In this document: positions 52,314 to 64,000 of the stretch, one piece after another
Layout: each line of letters opens with the position of its first letter
Numbering within the stretch: the first letter of the stretch is position 1
Assembly (NCBI RefSeq): GCF_023159225.1
Contig: NC_063163.1
Span: 108,097,885-108,161,884, forward strand
Source: Perognathus longimembris pacificus
Taxonomy: Eukaryota; Chordata; Mammalia; Rodentia; Heteromyidae
DNA length: 64,000 nt
Reading direction: 5' to 3'
Notes under the pieces: generated by a model
Seen by the model: the letters and a program-made list of their open reading frames with translations, nothing else
What the model was told of the DNA's origin: nothing
The model's database searches: none
Translations under genes and position numbers: made by a program

Positions 52314-53159
52314 GTGTAATAGTGCCTGGCCATGTTATGTATGTTTGATAAGAATCATTAAGTGTGCATGAGCTTACATAATATATTAGGATTAGCTATG
52401 ACTACACTATGAGAAAATCCAATGACCATAATAAATGAAAACAGAATATAGGGTTCAAAAGATCAGAGTCCTTAAAAGAAGTTAATGAGTATAACAGGTT
52501 TGACTTGCAAAAACCCTTAATAGTATGTGTTTATGTATGTGTGCATAAACAATGTCACTCATTGATGATTGTAAACATGCGTTGAACATAAAAGAAGCCA
52601 TTGTCTTAAATGCCAGATGCTGAAATTTCACAAGGAGAGTTCCTGTTAAATCCCTCCCAACCAATACAGTCAACAGATAAGCAAGGTGACAATGTATCCA
52701 AAAGGATTTTGCTTCTCAATGAATGCTAATGTTCTTAGCCTCCTTGGCAAACAGCTTCAGCCTTGATAGAATTAGCCAAAAATAGAGGTGTCCGCTTACT
52801 GAAAACTACAATGATAATTAATAATGGCCTGAAGGAGAGGCATTAAGAGTGCCAGTGATAGAAGGTAAGAAGACAACCTAAAAGCAACCTAAAAGAATGG
52901 AAGAGTAGGGATAGGGAAATGGTTAAATTCTAATTTGCCAACGTTTCTTTAGAAGAAAGATGCAAGGGTTATATGGCAATAAGAAAAGTGAAGGGGCCTC
53001 AGGCAGCCTCTTCCCACAAGCTGGGGACAATTTTTGGTTGCTCTAGTACTTGAAAGCAATCATCCATTCATTTACTCATTTGATAAATATTTGTTGTCAG
53101 CTATGTGCTCAGGATGCAAGGATGAATAAGATAAGCATAATCTAAGTTTAAAGATTAAG

Positions 53160-53625
53160 CCAAGGGGTGATGGCTCATATCTGTAATCCTAGCTGCTCCT
53201 GAGACTGAGATCTGAGGATCAAGGTTCAAAAGCAGCCTGGGCTCACAAATTGGAGAGATTCTTATCTCAAATTAGCCAGCAAAAAGCCAGAAGTATAGCT
53301 ATGGTTCAGGTGGTAGAACACCAGCCTTGAGCAAATGAAACTAGAGGATAGAACTTTAGTTTTGAATTCAAGCCCTAGTAATGGCACTTTTGCGGGGGGT
53401 GTAGGGAGGGGGTTGTGGGGCTTGAACTCAGAGCCTGGCGCTGTCCCTGAGCTCTTTTGCTCAAGGCCAGTGCTTTACCACTTTGGAGCCACAGCTCCAC
53501 TTCCAGTTTTCTGGTGGTTAATTGGAGATAAGAGTCTTATTTCTGACCTGGCTCGCTAGTATAAAACTGTGATCAGCCTCCTGAGTAGCTAGGATTACAG
53601 GCATGAGGCACCAGCACCTAGCACA
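53160..53625. mobile_element. Inverted pair of composite SINEs
   Basis: A + copy 53160-53392 abuts a - copy 53393-53625; their tails face each other. Confidence 0.85.
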
Positions 53626-53804
53626 ACTTTTTTAAAGAAATAAATGTAAATTTTTCCTTTCAAAATTAATGCTGTGGAACAGTATGGCCACTTGCCTTTG
53701 TCGATTCAAGTTAACATCTAGCTCACTCTTATTGATGTAGCAATCAGTGCCCTATATCTCAAATAATCACAGCTTTAAAAAAAATTATCAAATACTTCCT
53801 CTAC

Positions 53805-53905
53805 TCATCTGGGTGATAAGGAGATAGTACTCATCCCATTCTTCAGATAAGAAAATGTAACTTGCAGAGGAAAACAGCCATGCCTGAATCACACAGACAA
53901 CCATG
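53805..53905 (+). repeat. MIR fragment
   Basis: cattcttcagataagaaaat and gcctgaatcacacagacaac. Confidence 0.5.
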
Positions 53906-54253
53906 AGAGAGCAGTACCAGCTTTTCATGGCTCCTCCACTTGTGGAGGAGATTCCTTCTTAGCACCTGGGATCAACTTCTGTCACTGTGGCCCCATTCAG
54001 CCGCAGACCTGTGAACTTGCCTTTCTGCCTTACTCTATCACATTCTTGAATCGACAGGTAGGAATACGTTCTTATTGTCACGTTGTGAAGTAAAAGGAAT
54101 GAAACAGGGAGAACAGGTTGAACAAATGAACATTGGACATTAGGTTCAACAATCGAAAGCAAGGAACTTCAAAAACTAGAATGGTTCCTCATAAACAAGG
54201 ACTGGGAGGTCTCCAAGGAAGGAGTTTTACTAGTAACATTAAAAGTCTCAATA

Positions 54254-54490
54254 TCTGCCGGGTACCAGTGTCTCATGACTGTAATCCCAGCTACTTAAGG
54301 AGTCTGAGATCTGAGGATCACAGTTCAAAACCAGCTTGGGAAGGAAAGTATATGAGACTCTTATCTACAATTAACCACCAGAAAACCGCAAATGATGCTG
54401 TGGCTCAAGTGGTAGAGTGCTAGCCTTGAGCTGAAGAGCTCAGGGACAGTACCCAGGCCCAGAGTTCAAGCCCCATGACCAAAAAAAGTC
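54254..54490 (+). mobile_element. Composite B1/ID SINE
   Basis: Complete copy ending ccatgaccaaaaaaa. Confidence 0.88.
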
Positions 54491-54659
54491 TCAATATACA
54501 AAGCAGCCCTTCAGAATAAGGCTGAAGGCATTTCTGCAGCCCCTTGATGTCTACAGGAGCAGTCAGGTTCCAGCTCTGGGAAAACTCTGACCCATTTTTC
54601 CATTTCCTCTGTCTAGCAAAACCTTCATCTAGAGTTTCTCCATAGAATTCTCTAAAACT

Positions 54660-54830
54660 GAATGGTGCTGTGGCTCAAAGTGGTAGATTGAAAACATTGA
54701 GCAAAAGGGCTCAAGTACAGCACCCCAGGCCATAAGTGCAAGCTCCAAAAACAAAAACAGCAACAACAACAACAAAAAAACCCAATGAACTTGCCAGGTG
54801 CTGGTAGCTCACACCTGTAATCCTAGCACA
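54660..54830 (+). mobile_element. Two composite SINE fragments
   Basis: A right half 54660-54780, then only the first 37 bases of another copy (ccaggtgctggtagctcaca). Confidence 0.75.
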
Positions 54831-55178
54831 AGATACTCTTTTTTGATCAAAACTTGGGGAAAGCTGTAGAAAAGTTTTATATTTTAATAGGAAATTCTGT
54901 CTTCCATAGAGGAAACTCCTCCAAAGTAATCTCATTTGAAAACAATTTTACACATCTTTATATTGTAGAAAACTAGAAAGAGGCTGTTTTGCTTCCACGT
55001 GGACATTCAATTCAGCATTTCTTTATCCACATGTGTGTATTTTCTTGAAATCAGTTAAAATATCTACTTCATGAATAAAACCTTCAGCAGATGTTCATTT
55101 TTGACTGGGAGTCATAATTTTTTTCTGAATTATCTCAACAATTATAGGCAATTATGTAGGATAGAAACCTATGTGCTA

Positions 55179-55428
55179 GGGCGGGGAATATGGCCTAGTG
55201 GCAAGAGTGCTTGACTCGTATACATGAAGCCCTGGGTTCCCCAGCACCACATATATAGAAAACGGCCAGAAGTGGCGCTGTGGCTCAAGAGGTAGAGTGC
55301 TAGCTTTGAACAAAAAGCCAGGGACAATGCTCAGGCCCTGAGTCCAAGGTCCAGGACTGGCAAAAAAGGAAAGAAAGGAAGGAAGGAAGGGAGGGAGGGA
55401 GGGAGGGAGGGAGGGAGGGAGGAAGGGA

Positions 55429-55496
<68 letters not shown>

Positions 55497-55508
55497 AAAA
55501 GAAAGAAA
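55179..55508 (+). mobile_element. Dimeric ID-like SINE with a purine-repeat tail
   Basis: Target duplication gaaacctatgtgcta at 55164-55178 and 55509-55523. The tail from about 55364 has grown into (GGAA), (GGGA) and (GAAA) arrays. Confidence 0.93.
55364..55508 (+). repeat. Purine microsatellite (GGAA/GGGA/GAAA)n
   Basis: About 145 purine bases with no pyrimidine, arising in the SINE tail. Confidence 0.93.
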
Positions 55509-55524
55509 GAAACCTATGTGCTAA

Positions 55525-56970
55525 ATGGCTATAGGTAGACTAGAGAATAGTATGGTTGGGTAGGAGTTAGTGAGAAAGCAGGTAAGTTTTCATACAGCTG
55601 GTGGTGGTATTTTGTCTTAAGAGGGAGTAGGCCTTTAAGACTAATTCAAAAGACATTTCAGGCAAGCAAAAGGCCAGTTAATTCTAAGGGACATTCCTGC
55701 CAACTAACACAAATGCTAGCACTCAGTTCAAGTCCCAAGGAGAAGCCATCAACCACATAAGACTGAAGCACAGTCAGTACCCAACTTGGAACTGATCTCA
55801 GTGAATCTCCCTATAATCATCTTCCCAGGCAAGGCTCAGCTGTGTGAGACACAGAAGCATGAGGCACACTAGATGAGTGGCTCATCAGTTCAAAGCAACA
55901 AGTCCTGAAGGGAGTCAATGGTCAAGAAGAAAAACGAGTAGAAAAGGGGGTTCAGAAAGTAGAAAACACATCTTTACTGACCATGTTCCTTGATCAATAG
56001 CTATTCCAGGCTGAGCTGCCATAATGTCAATCTGTTAGGGTAATAACAAATATCACTTAAGTCTTCAGAGACCCAGGACTAGCAGCTGAACTGCTGATTC
56101 TTCTTGTGTTGCTTCAAGCTTCAGTCCTGCACCACTTCATTCTTTTGACCTTCCATTGTTAATCTCAGTTCCGTTCCTTCCCTGTGATTTCCCCCTCCTA
56201 GCCTTGCTTGTCGTAAGTCTCCTTTATTTGTTGCTAATCCTTTAAGAACAAGGGGCTAGAGCTACATGGACAAAGCATCCTGACCTTAAGCTGTTAGAGA
56301 GGTGTATCACAGTCAAGTTTTATGTTTAGGATATAAGTCCTAATGAGCTTTACGTATAGCAAATAAGTCCTGAAATAATGTATTAGTTACCTTTATGGCA
56401 AATGCTTTGAACTCCTTATAGAAAACCCTATGCCCACCTGGGAACAGAAGGTAGGCCTGCTTTCCTTTGAACTATAAGTCAATCCTAGCAGTATGATAAG
56501 GTGGGTGGATCTCAGTTAGATGAGGGTACCTATAGCTTTGAACCAGGAAGGATTTAAACACAAACATCAGCTAACCCTCAGGTTGAGCAAGAGAGCGGCC
56601 TGACTTACAATTTAAAGACACACCCATCTATTTGGCAAACTCTTCCCTTAATCTTCACCTTAAAAAAAAAATCTGATTGTACGGAGCAATGAATAAAATC
56701 AAATAACCAAATGTAAATCAAATGCTATGCCATTGTAACCTAGGGACATAAAAACTTCTCTTAAGCAGTAAAAGGCCAAACGGGATGTACCTGTGTTCCT
56801 ATACCCAATTAGCTCATTCCCAGCAAAAATATCTGAGCCAGTAAGGATTCCATGTGCAGCCAATGTAGGAGAAAAAGGCCTCGCTTCTTTAATTATTATA
56901 AGAACAGCATCTACAATGACAGGGGACATGAAATGGTAGTGATAATGAGGATGATGCATAGTAGTAGTTC
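55525..56970. other. Intergenic unique sequence upstream of SLC37A2
   Basis: No gene, SINE or satellite recognised in about 1.4 kb. Confidence 0.5.
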
Positions 56971-56974
56971 GGAT

Positions 56975-57150
56975 ATTCACATCTAACATTTACTGTGCCA
57001 AGCATTCGGCTAGCACAGAATTCTCACAGAATTTTCACAACTCTGAATTAGCATTATTAGTCCCATTTTACAAATGATGCAGTTGCAGTTCAAAGACCTT
57101 CAGTAACTGGCTTTAAGTCACATAGCTGACACGTGATAGCCGGTGACCAG
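56975..57150 (+). repeat. MIR SINE
   Basis: agtcccattttacaaatgat and taagtcacatagctgacacg. Confidence 0.75.
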
Positions 57151-57157
57151 TCTCTGC

Positions 57158-57190
57158 GTGTGCGTGTGTGCGCGCATGCGCGCGCACTGC
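57158..57190. repeat. Alternating GC/GT tract
   Basis: gtgtgtgcgcgcatgcgcgc, strictly alternating and partly palindromic. Confidence 0.9.
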
Positions 57191-57400
57191 TCCTGAGACT
57201 TGAAATCATGACCAGGGCGCTGTCCCTGCGTTTATTTGTTCAAGCTAGCATTCTACCACTTGAGCCATGGCTCCATTGCAGTTTTTTTTTTGGTGGTTAA
57301 CATGGATTTTCCTACCTAAGGCTGGCTTTGAACCGCAATCCTCAGATCTCAGACCCTTGAGTAGCTAGGATTACAGGTACAACAGCGTCCAGTATGACCA
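57191..57400 (-). mobile_element. Composite B1/ID SINE
   Basis: Nearly complete; the alternating tract is its tail side. Confidence 0.8.
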
Positions 57401-57488
57401 GTCTTAAACACAGTACAAGGTATGTATGGCACAGCTGTAGAGCCTTTGGAGAGCAACAGAAGAGCTCTAATATCAAAGAGCAACTTTA

Positions 57489-57713
57489 TGTGTGTGCTAG
57501 TAGCAGGGCTTTAACTCAGGACCAGGTGCTTCCCTCTTAGCTTGCTGAAGGCTGGCACTCTACCACTTGAACCACACTTCTACTTCCAGGTTTTTGGTGG
57601 TTAGAGATAAATGTCTTTCAGATTCATCTGTCTGAGCTAACTTTGAACCTCACGCCTTAGGTCTCATCCTCCCGAGTAGCGAGGATTACAGGAGTAAACC
57701 ACTGTTGCCTGGC
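57489..57713 (-). mobile_element. Composite B1/ID SINE, diverged
   Basis: gtagcagggctttaactcag to taaaccactgttgcctggc. Confidence 0.78.
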
Positions 57714-58214
57714 TTTCAAAGAACAACTTTCCCATCTCTAGAGATTCTATTCAATGCAAATTTTTTTCTTTTCTTTTTTTTTTTAGCCATTCCTGAATTC
57801 AATGACATAAATATACTGTCATCTTAAAGTTTCAAGGCCCTCTATTAAATTACCATTTGTCCTTTTTGTCTTGAATATCTCATGTCTCATGTTCTCTGTG
57901 GTCTTACAGCCTTTCTCCCTCTACTTTTATAGACCTAACAATTTTCCAGCAGATATACTTTATAACCAGGAGACAAGCTGCCTATCTGATTACTCTGGGT
58001 ATGAGCTGTTGGGAGCTTCCACACAGACCATGTCTCTGGAATGAACCTAATTTATATTTCATGAGTTTTTCTTATAGAAAGGTCATAAAATGTTGTAACC
58101 TCTAGGTTCAGTTACCACCTAACAATAACTAGGTTAGAAGTCTCAGCACTGAAGAGTAATGGAAGGACAGAGATGTTGGAACAGTCATTCCAGACACAAG
58201 GCTTTTTATTTTTA

Positions 58215-58520
58215 TTTTTTAATAAAATGCCTTTACAATTCAAACATACAAGATAGAGTGAACAGTAAGATGAGACCTACAAACTTGTCACCAGAACTAT
58301 TATCACAATTCTGCTTCACTAACTTCATCTACTTTTTGGTCCCACCTTATTAAAGTAAGTCTCAGGACAGATTATTTCACCCAGATATGTCTTAGTATCC
58401 ATCTCTATGTAGATGTTTTCTTATGTATAACCACAAGCCATCAGCACACCTAACCAAATAAATAGCATACACTCTATTAAAATTCTCCTAAGTGCTTCCA
58501 AGCTAACCTTCCAGACTGCT
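58215..58520 (-). mobile_element. Old L1-like fragment
   Basis: acaagatagagtgaacagta and tcttagtatccatctctat recall old L1 3' ends. Weak. Confidence 0.35.
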
Positions 58521-58921
58521 CGGTCACATCGGGACCCAAATAAGTTGCACACATATTTGGTAGCTATGTTTACAAACCTGTTTTACTCTAGAACCATCTC
58601 CCCATTTAAAAAACTTAGGCCATTCACCAACAGCAGAAACTTCATCATTTCCCTAAAAAATGACTCAGGTTCTAGATTTTTGCTTCCTCGGGGTATAATT
58701 TACTTCTCCCTTTTCCCTGCAAATGGAATTCTCAAGGCTTTTCTTTTTTTTGTATACTGGTCATCATGTAGACTAGAAAATGATCTGTTTTCTCAATCCC
58801 CTCATGGATGGTATAATAAATTCCATTCTAAACAAATAGAAATTAACTTGCCAAACACAACAGACTCCTGAGAACATTAGGGCTTAACTGTCTTCCAGAA
58901 TCTATTTTTAAAAAGCTGAAA

Positions 58922-59210
58922 AGGCCAGGCATGGAGGCTTATACCTGTATTCCCAGTTACTCAGGGAGCGAAAGCTGAGATTGGGAGGATAATGGTGCAA
59001 GAACAGTTCAGGCAAGAGGTTAGTGAGGCTTTACATCAAACAATAAAGCTAGATATGGCAGCACGCATGTTATGTCATTCCAGCTATTCAGGTGGTGTAA
59101 ATAAGAGGATTATAGTCCCAACTGGCCAGGCAAAGCACAAGACCCTATTCAAAAATTAACTAAAGCAAAAAAGGGCTGGTGGCAGGCAAGGCCCTGAGTT
59201 CAAATTCCAA
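58922..59210 (+). mobile_element. Old B1-like dimer
   Basis: Two 7SL-like units in tandem, ggccaggcatggaggcttat then agctagatatggcagcacgc, each followed by an A-rich part. Confidence 0.65.
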
Positions 59211-59214
59211 TACT

Positions 59215-60510
59215 ATCTAGAAAAGGATAGGAAGGAAAAAAGGAAAGTTAGCTTAGAGGTTGATCATATTCGATTGCAACCTTTTTTTTTTGTGGGGGGG
59301 GCGGTCAAAACCAGTTTACTGAAGGCAAGAAGTATACACCATCTGCCTTTCTCTTTCTCAGTGATGCTAGGATGGATTAGTGGGTTCAGAGAATGACTAT
59401 CTAGTAAGTTTAGCCACTAATAGATGCTACAGCTGTTTGTGCATGTGTCTGTGACAAGCACTGAGTGTTAACTTCTAACAAAAGTGATCTCATCTTGAGA
59501 TCTTGGAAGAGATGACTCATGAGATACAACATTGAATTGCCTTAATCAAAAAGAACCAATTTGATGTGTTTTCCTTGACACCTTCCCTTAACAGTTCATT
59601 CCCACCTCAAGAAAGCTTTAAAGACTTAAATCAACCAATTTACACTCTCCCACCCAGAAGAAAGGACCCAGTATGCCTGGGAGCACTAGTTTTTATCTTC
59701 AGTATTTTATTTCCAAATTGCTCAAATGCTTTTTTGTCTTAAGAAAAAAGTCTCAAAAGCTATCAACCGCTGGCCACCAAGCATACTATGCTCATTACAC
59801 TTAAAAGAGAAACTGTAGGAAAACTTTTACTTCCAAAAGTGGAGTATAAGTAAACAGAGAAAAATAATATCTGCTACCTCCTTTATTATACCTTAAATGG
59901 TTACACAATATGAAAGTAGAAGCTTCTAGCCTGCACCTAGTTGTTGACAAGTCTCACTCCTACCCATTATAAAAGGGTGAGGCCTGGACAATTAAGTAAT
60001 ATACTGAAACAACACAAGGGATAGGATGCAGAAGTTTCTTAAATCAAAGCAACTAAAACAAGCTGACTCAGGTTGGACCGGCTTGGCAAGTGGGTCCTAT
60101 GTGGTTTTGATGATTGTTAGTACAGAAACCTGGTACACTCGCTACTACCACAATCCTAAATCTGTCTCCATCCCATACATGGCTCCATCACCTGGCATAG
60201 ATTCTGAAAATGAATAAAGTTCCCTTGTGGGTTAGAGGTAAAGCTGAGTTGTGCCCCCTTAACTCTTGGTCTCCTATGCCCTTCTGTTCTGCCTTCGTGT
60301 TCTACCTGGACCCATAGAAGTTGATCTACTCTGATACGATCAGTGTTGGAGTTACGGTAGAGGAGAAAGAACACAAGGAAAACCTACCACTAGTCCAACA
60401 AGAGAAATTAACTGAAAAAAATGCGAGCCAAAGTATGAAACAATTAAAAATGCATAATTAAAAATTAGAATGTTAACAACAGTAATACCAGAAATGGAAG
60501 TCACTTGGTA
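59215..60510. other. Intergenic unique sequence
   Basis: AT-rich, nothing recognised beyond a T/G run near 59282. Confidence 0.45.
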
Positions 60511-60520
60511 TAAATGTCTT

Positions 60521-60720
60521 TTTTTTTTTTTTCAGTCTTGGGGCTTGAACTCAAGGCTTGAGCACTGTCCCTGGCTTCTTTTGCTCAAGACTAACACTCT
60601 AACACCTGAGCCACAGTGCCACTTCTAGCTTTTTTCTATATATGTGGTGCTGAGGAATCAAACCCAGGGCTTCATGTATACAAGGCAAGCACTCTACCAC
60701 TAGGCCATATCCTCAGCCCC
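60521..60720 (-). mobile_element. Dimeric ID-like SINE
   Basis: Target duplication aaatgtctt at 60512-60520 and 60721-60729. Confidence 0.92.
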
Positions 60721-61231
60721 AAATGTCTTATTATAGATGAGGAAAGTATTGCCCAAAGACATTATTTGCTGAAATCAACAGTGGCAATGAGCAAATAGAA
60801 GCAAAGCACAATGATTCAGAACAGTTTTTCTGAGGAAAGATTACAACCATTAGGCAACACAGCTAATTATACAGAATTACTACTATCCTTTGAGAAGTCC
60901 CAACTGCCCTGCTCAGATATGATCTATAGAAGGCTGGGAAAGGCTCTAGATCATGTCTGACTATTATCATTTTGATTCTGTACACTGATTACTGGGAAAG
61001 GAACCCTATGTCATTGATTGTGAGGCATGGCCTTCACACTTCAAATGCACTGAAAGCAAACAGACCAAAAATCCCTTTAGGGACTAGGCAATTTAGGAAG
61101 AGAAAAACAATCACTAATTAAAATGTATGCCATCCAGCTATAAATGACTATCATGAACAAAAAGTGGAAAAGGAGATAGGGATTACTTGTATTGGGGAGT
61201 GGGTGAGAAGATCACATTTTTCAAAGACAAT

Positions 61232-61460
61232 GGAGACAGACATTGGTGGCTCACACCTGTAATCCTAGCTATTCAGGAGGCTGAGATCTGAGGACTGGGG
61301 TCCAAAAACCAGCCTGAGCAGAAAAGTCCTTAAGACTATCTCCAATTAGCCAGCAAACTATTGGAAAATAGAGGTATGGCTCAAGTGGTAGAGCACCAGC
61401 CTTGAGAAGAAAAAGCGAAGGGAGAGCAAGATCCTGAGGTCAAGCCACAGTAGCAGCGCA
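61232..61460 (+). mobile_element. Composite B1/ID SINE
   Basis: Complete; the tail is rich in CA. Confidence 0.85.
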
Positions 61461-61625
61461 TGCACGAACACACACACGGATATTTCAGTAAGGACTTGAA
61501 GAAGTTAATGCAGAAATGTCTCTAGGCAGAACAAGTAGTAGGTGGAAAGGCCTTAAAGTGAAACTATTCCTGCAATGTCCAAGGGAAAACAAGGTCAAAG
61601 TGGCAAATAAGAATGAGCAAAGAGG

Positions 61626-61822
61626 GGGCTGGGGATATAGCCTAGTGGCAAGAGTGCCTGCCTCGGATACATGAGGCCCTAGGTTCGATTCCCCAGCACC
61701 ACATATACAGAAAACGGCCAGAAGCGGCGCTGTGGCTCAAGTGGCAGAGTGCTAGCCTTGAGCGGGAAGAAGCCAGGGACAATGCTCAGGCCCTGAGTCC
61801 AAGGCCCAGGACTGGCCAAAAA
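61626..61822 (+). mobile_element. Young dimeric ID-like SINE (copy 2 of a near-identical pair)
   Basis: Preceded by aagaatgagcaaagagg (61609-61625) and followed by the start of the same sequence (61823-61834), where a later retrocopy has landed. Confidence 0.95.
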
Positions 61823-61834
61823 AAGAATGAGCAA

Positions 61835-62586
61835 CTTCTGAGTTATCCTTTGTATTTTGTAATTGTTACTATATTGGAGGCAAATACATCAAGGTTTTAT
61901 ATAGATTTACTGAACAAAGTTTTGAATTAGTGATATTCTGTGATACTAGTCTTCATAATAATTTGTCTTTTAGAAAAAGGTTTTTTTTTTTCTGTAGTAA
62001 CAGAAAGCAGTTTTGATTTCAAGGTGAAGACGAGGATTTCATTTTCTTTGGTATACTCGAACAACTTTTGCCTTTAAATTTAAAGCAAATGTAAATTTAA
62101 ATTATTTTTGCTGGATGAAAAAATTCTCGGTAGTAGTCAGCAATAATATATTCATACATTTATGTATATGGAAAATAGTTAAAGAAGATGAATAAGTTTT
62201 AAGTTCTGACTGGCCTGTGGAAATACACTCACCCAAAGAGTAGACAGAGAATATTTCTTGGTTGAAATAATTCTTGATTTGAATTATTTTCTCCATAGAT
62301 TATATTCAGGTAAGACATTAAACTTTTCTATACTCCAAAATACATTTTCCATGATATAATGAAAACACATCTTAATAACCATGGGTACTATTTTTGTATA
62401 AAACTAAATAACATGAAATGTTTTATTGTGTGTATTCAACTGTTGATCTGCTAACAATTTCTAAACTTCATTTGGCAATGTTCAGATGTGTGTGCTGTTT
62501 TCTAGTATGACTTCAAGAGCTGCTTCTCCATCGTGGAACTACCTTCAATAAATGACTACTAAATTTGGACTATGAAAAAAAGAAAA
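61835..62586 (+). mobile_element. Retroposed mRNA 3' end (processed retrocopy)
   Basis: 752 bases of AT-rich, intronless, noncoding sequence ending with AATAAA (62547-62552), a poly(A) start at 62575 and then aagaatgagcaaagagg (62587-62603), repeating the sequence upstream. This is the form of an L1-mobilised mRNA truncated within its 3' UTR. I do not recognise the source gene. Confidence 0.75.
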
Positions 62587-62689
62587 AAGAATGAGCAAAG
62601 AGGCAAGTAGCGGAAAACAAGGCCTCAAAAGAAATCAGCATCAGATTTTGTCAGGCCTTGTGTAATACGGTAACGACTCCAGCTTTTCC

Positions 62690-63620
62690 TCAGTAAAATG
62701 AGTACCAAAAGGAAGTTCGAAGCAGAGTGGCAAGTGATCCTATTCTGAAGGACTGCTTTGAGTGCTGTGCTAAGAACAATCTAAAATCAGAAGGGAGCTA
62801 TCGCAATAACTTAGGTGAGACACACAACTTAGATCCTGGTTGTAGCAGGATTAATAATGAAAAGCAGATGCATGTTGAGTGTACTATCAAGGTCAACAGA
62901 CTGACTCCATACTTTAATGATCCAAAAAGTGAGAGGACCGAGTTGTCATTTACTGACATGAAGATGACTAAAGAACATTTATTGTTAATTCAATAAACGA
63001 ATTATTTATTGGATTATTAGATGGGGGAATAGAGCAGAAGGCTGGTTTGGATGTTAAGTTCAGCTTCTGAAAAAATATGCCAGGTGTAAACAGAGTGATT
63101 TCTGAGAAAAGATGGTGGTTTGGATCAGGTATCTGGGCAGTGAAAATGTGAACTACTGGTGGAGGCATGAAGGACGAAACAAAGAGGAACCATTGGTTCT
63201 TACAAGGTTTTGGGTCTCACTAACTACAAAGCGGGAATTGCTGTTAACTGACATGGAGAAGATTGTAGGAAGCACAAATGTGAAGGAAACCAACTTTGCA
63301 GAAATGCCAACTAGGCACTCAAGATTATAAATCTGGAGTATAGAGGAAAGGTCGGAGTCAGAGAAATAAATCTGAGTTATCCTTATATAGATGATATTTA
63401 AAGCCATGAGACTAGAAAAGAGCAAAAGAAAAGATGGGAAAGAAATCCAAGGACTAAGCTGTGGGACATTATATTGAGACAAGAGACGGTAAGGGGGAAG
63501 AAACTGGGATACGATGGCCAGTTGGAATGGGAAGGGAAATCAAAAGCTCTGGCAGTGCAGAAGCTAAGTGCCAATATTCTTGAAAGGGAAAAGACAGACC
63601 AAGTGTATTTCATTTTTATT
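62690..63620 (+). repeat. Old interspersed repeat, family uncertain
   Basis: Contains gctttgagtgctgtgctaag, tatttaaagccatgagacta and ccaaggactaagctgtggga, phrases I associate with a mammal-wide repeat whose name I do not recall. Short ORFs here are not genes. Confidence 0.4.
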
Positions 63621-63694
63621 AGTGAAGTAAGGTGAATCTGAGAATGAAAATTGGACTTAGCAATGTTGAAGTCACAAGTAGTCTTTTTGTTTGA

Positions 63695-63795
63695 TTATTT
63701 TTTGTTGTTTAAACAGGTGCTGTTAGAACTTTTGATCTTCATGAATCAGCCTCCCAAGTGCTGAGACTGCAGGTGTGTGCCAGCATGCCTGGCTT
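63695..63795 (-). mobile_element. B1-like SINE fragment
   Basis: cagcctcccaagtgctgaga and gtgtgccagcatgcctggc. Confidence 0.75.
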
Positions 63796-64000
63796 AAAAA
63801 GAGTATTTTTAATAGAAATATGAAGACAAATAGTCTTAATAAAATGCAGTCAAGACTGAACAGAAGTAGTAAGTATAAAAAGGAAACAAAGAAATATAGG
63901 GGTAGCTGAAAGGGAGTGTGTGGTAAAGAAAGGTAATGTTTTCCTCTTTGGGGGGTGGGTTATTTGATTTTAAAGGAAGAAGCTGTTATAATATGTTTGT

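Noticed and set aside
62727..62996. 89-residue ORF
   Set aside because: It starts at no convincing context, matches no family I know, and lies in sequence resembling an old interspersed repeat.

Overview
The window reads as a rodent nuclear chromosome segment, most likely from the Geomyoidea (pocket mice, kangaroo rats). Two SINE types dominate: a composite with a 7SL/B1-like left half and a tRNA/ID-like right half, and a dimeric ID-like SINE with RNA polymerase III A- and B-box motifs. These match what I know of Geomyoidea ID-like SINEs. The species call is inference. The vertebrate gene structure is seen directly: GT-AG introns and conserved exons.

Two protein genes can be reconstructed, and they are convergent. 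TMEM218 is on the + strand, with coding exons at 8330-8439, 9266-9368 and 13793-13924; it encodes a 114-residue three-helix ciliary transition-zone protein. SLC37A2 is on the - strand, with 18 coding exons from 49892 down to 21547; it encodes a 501-residue, 12-helix phosphate-linked glucose-6-phosphate antiporter of the major facilitator superfamily. All joins keep frame and use GT-AG. In the human genome, as I recall it, SLC37A2 and TMEM218 are also convergent neighbours on 11q24.

Layout. 1-8.1 kb is repeat-rich upstream sequence with old L1 fragments, many SINEs and a solo ERV1-type LTR (5469-5775). 8.2-14.7 kb is TMEM218, whose second intron is full of repeats. 14.7-20.5 kb is intergenic, with MIR-like relics, an old interspersed repeat, a CTCF-like motif and a TATA-containing promoter-like patch near 20.2 kb. 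20.55-30.9 kb holds coding exons 2-18 and the 3' end of SLC37A2 in GC-rich, repeat-poor DNA, except for a solo ERVK-type LTR filling most of intron 8. 30.9-49.8 kb is the 19 kb first intron, packed with SINEs, microsatellites and an L1 3' end. 49.5-50.3 kb is the SLC37A2 CpG-island promoter. 50.3-64 kb is intergenic, with SINEs, a purine satellite grown from a SINE tail, a retroposed mRNA 3' end and an old repeat.

The two genes have no evident shared function; they are neighbours. I found no undescribed gene system. The strongest curiosities are a doubly hit retrotransposition site with three target-site copies (61.6-62.6 kb), two near-identical young SINEs, two intact solo LTRs with exact target-site duplications near or inside the genes, a strong upstream ORF overlapping the TMEM218 start, and a 16-base G tract just inside the first SLC37A2 intron.
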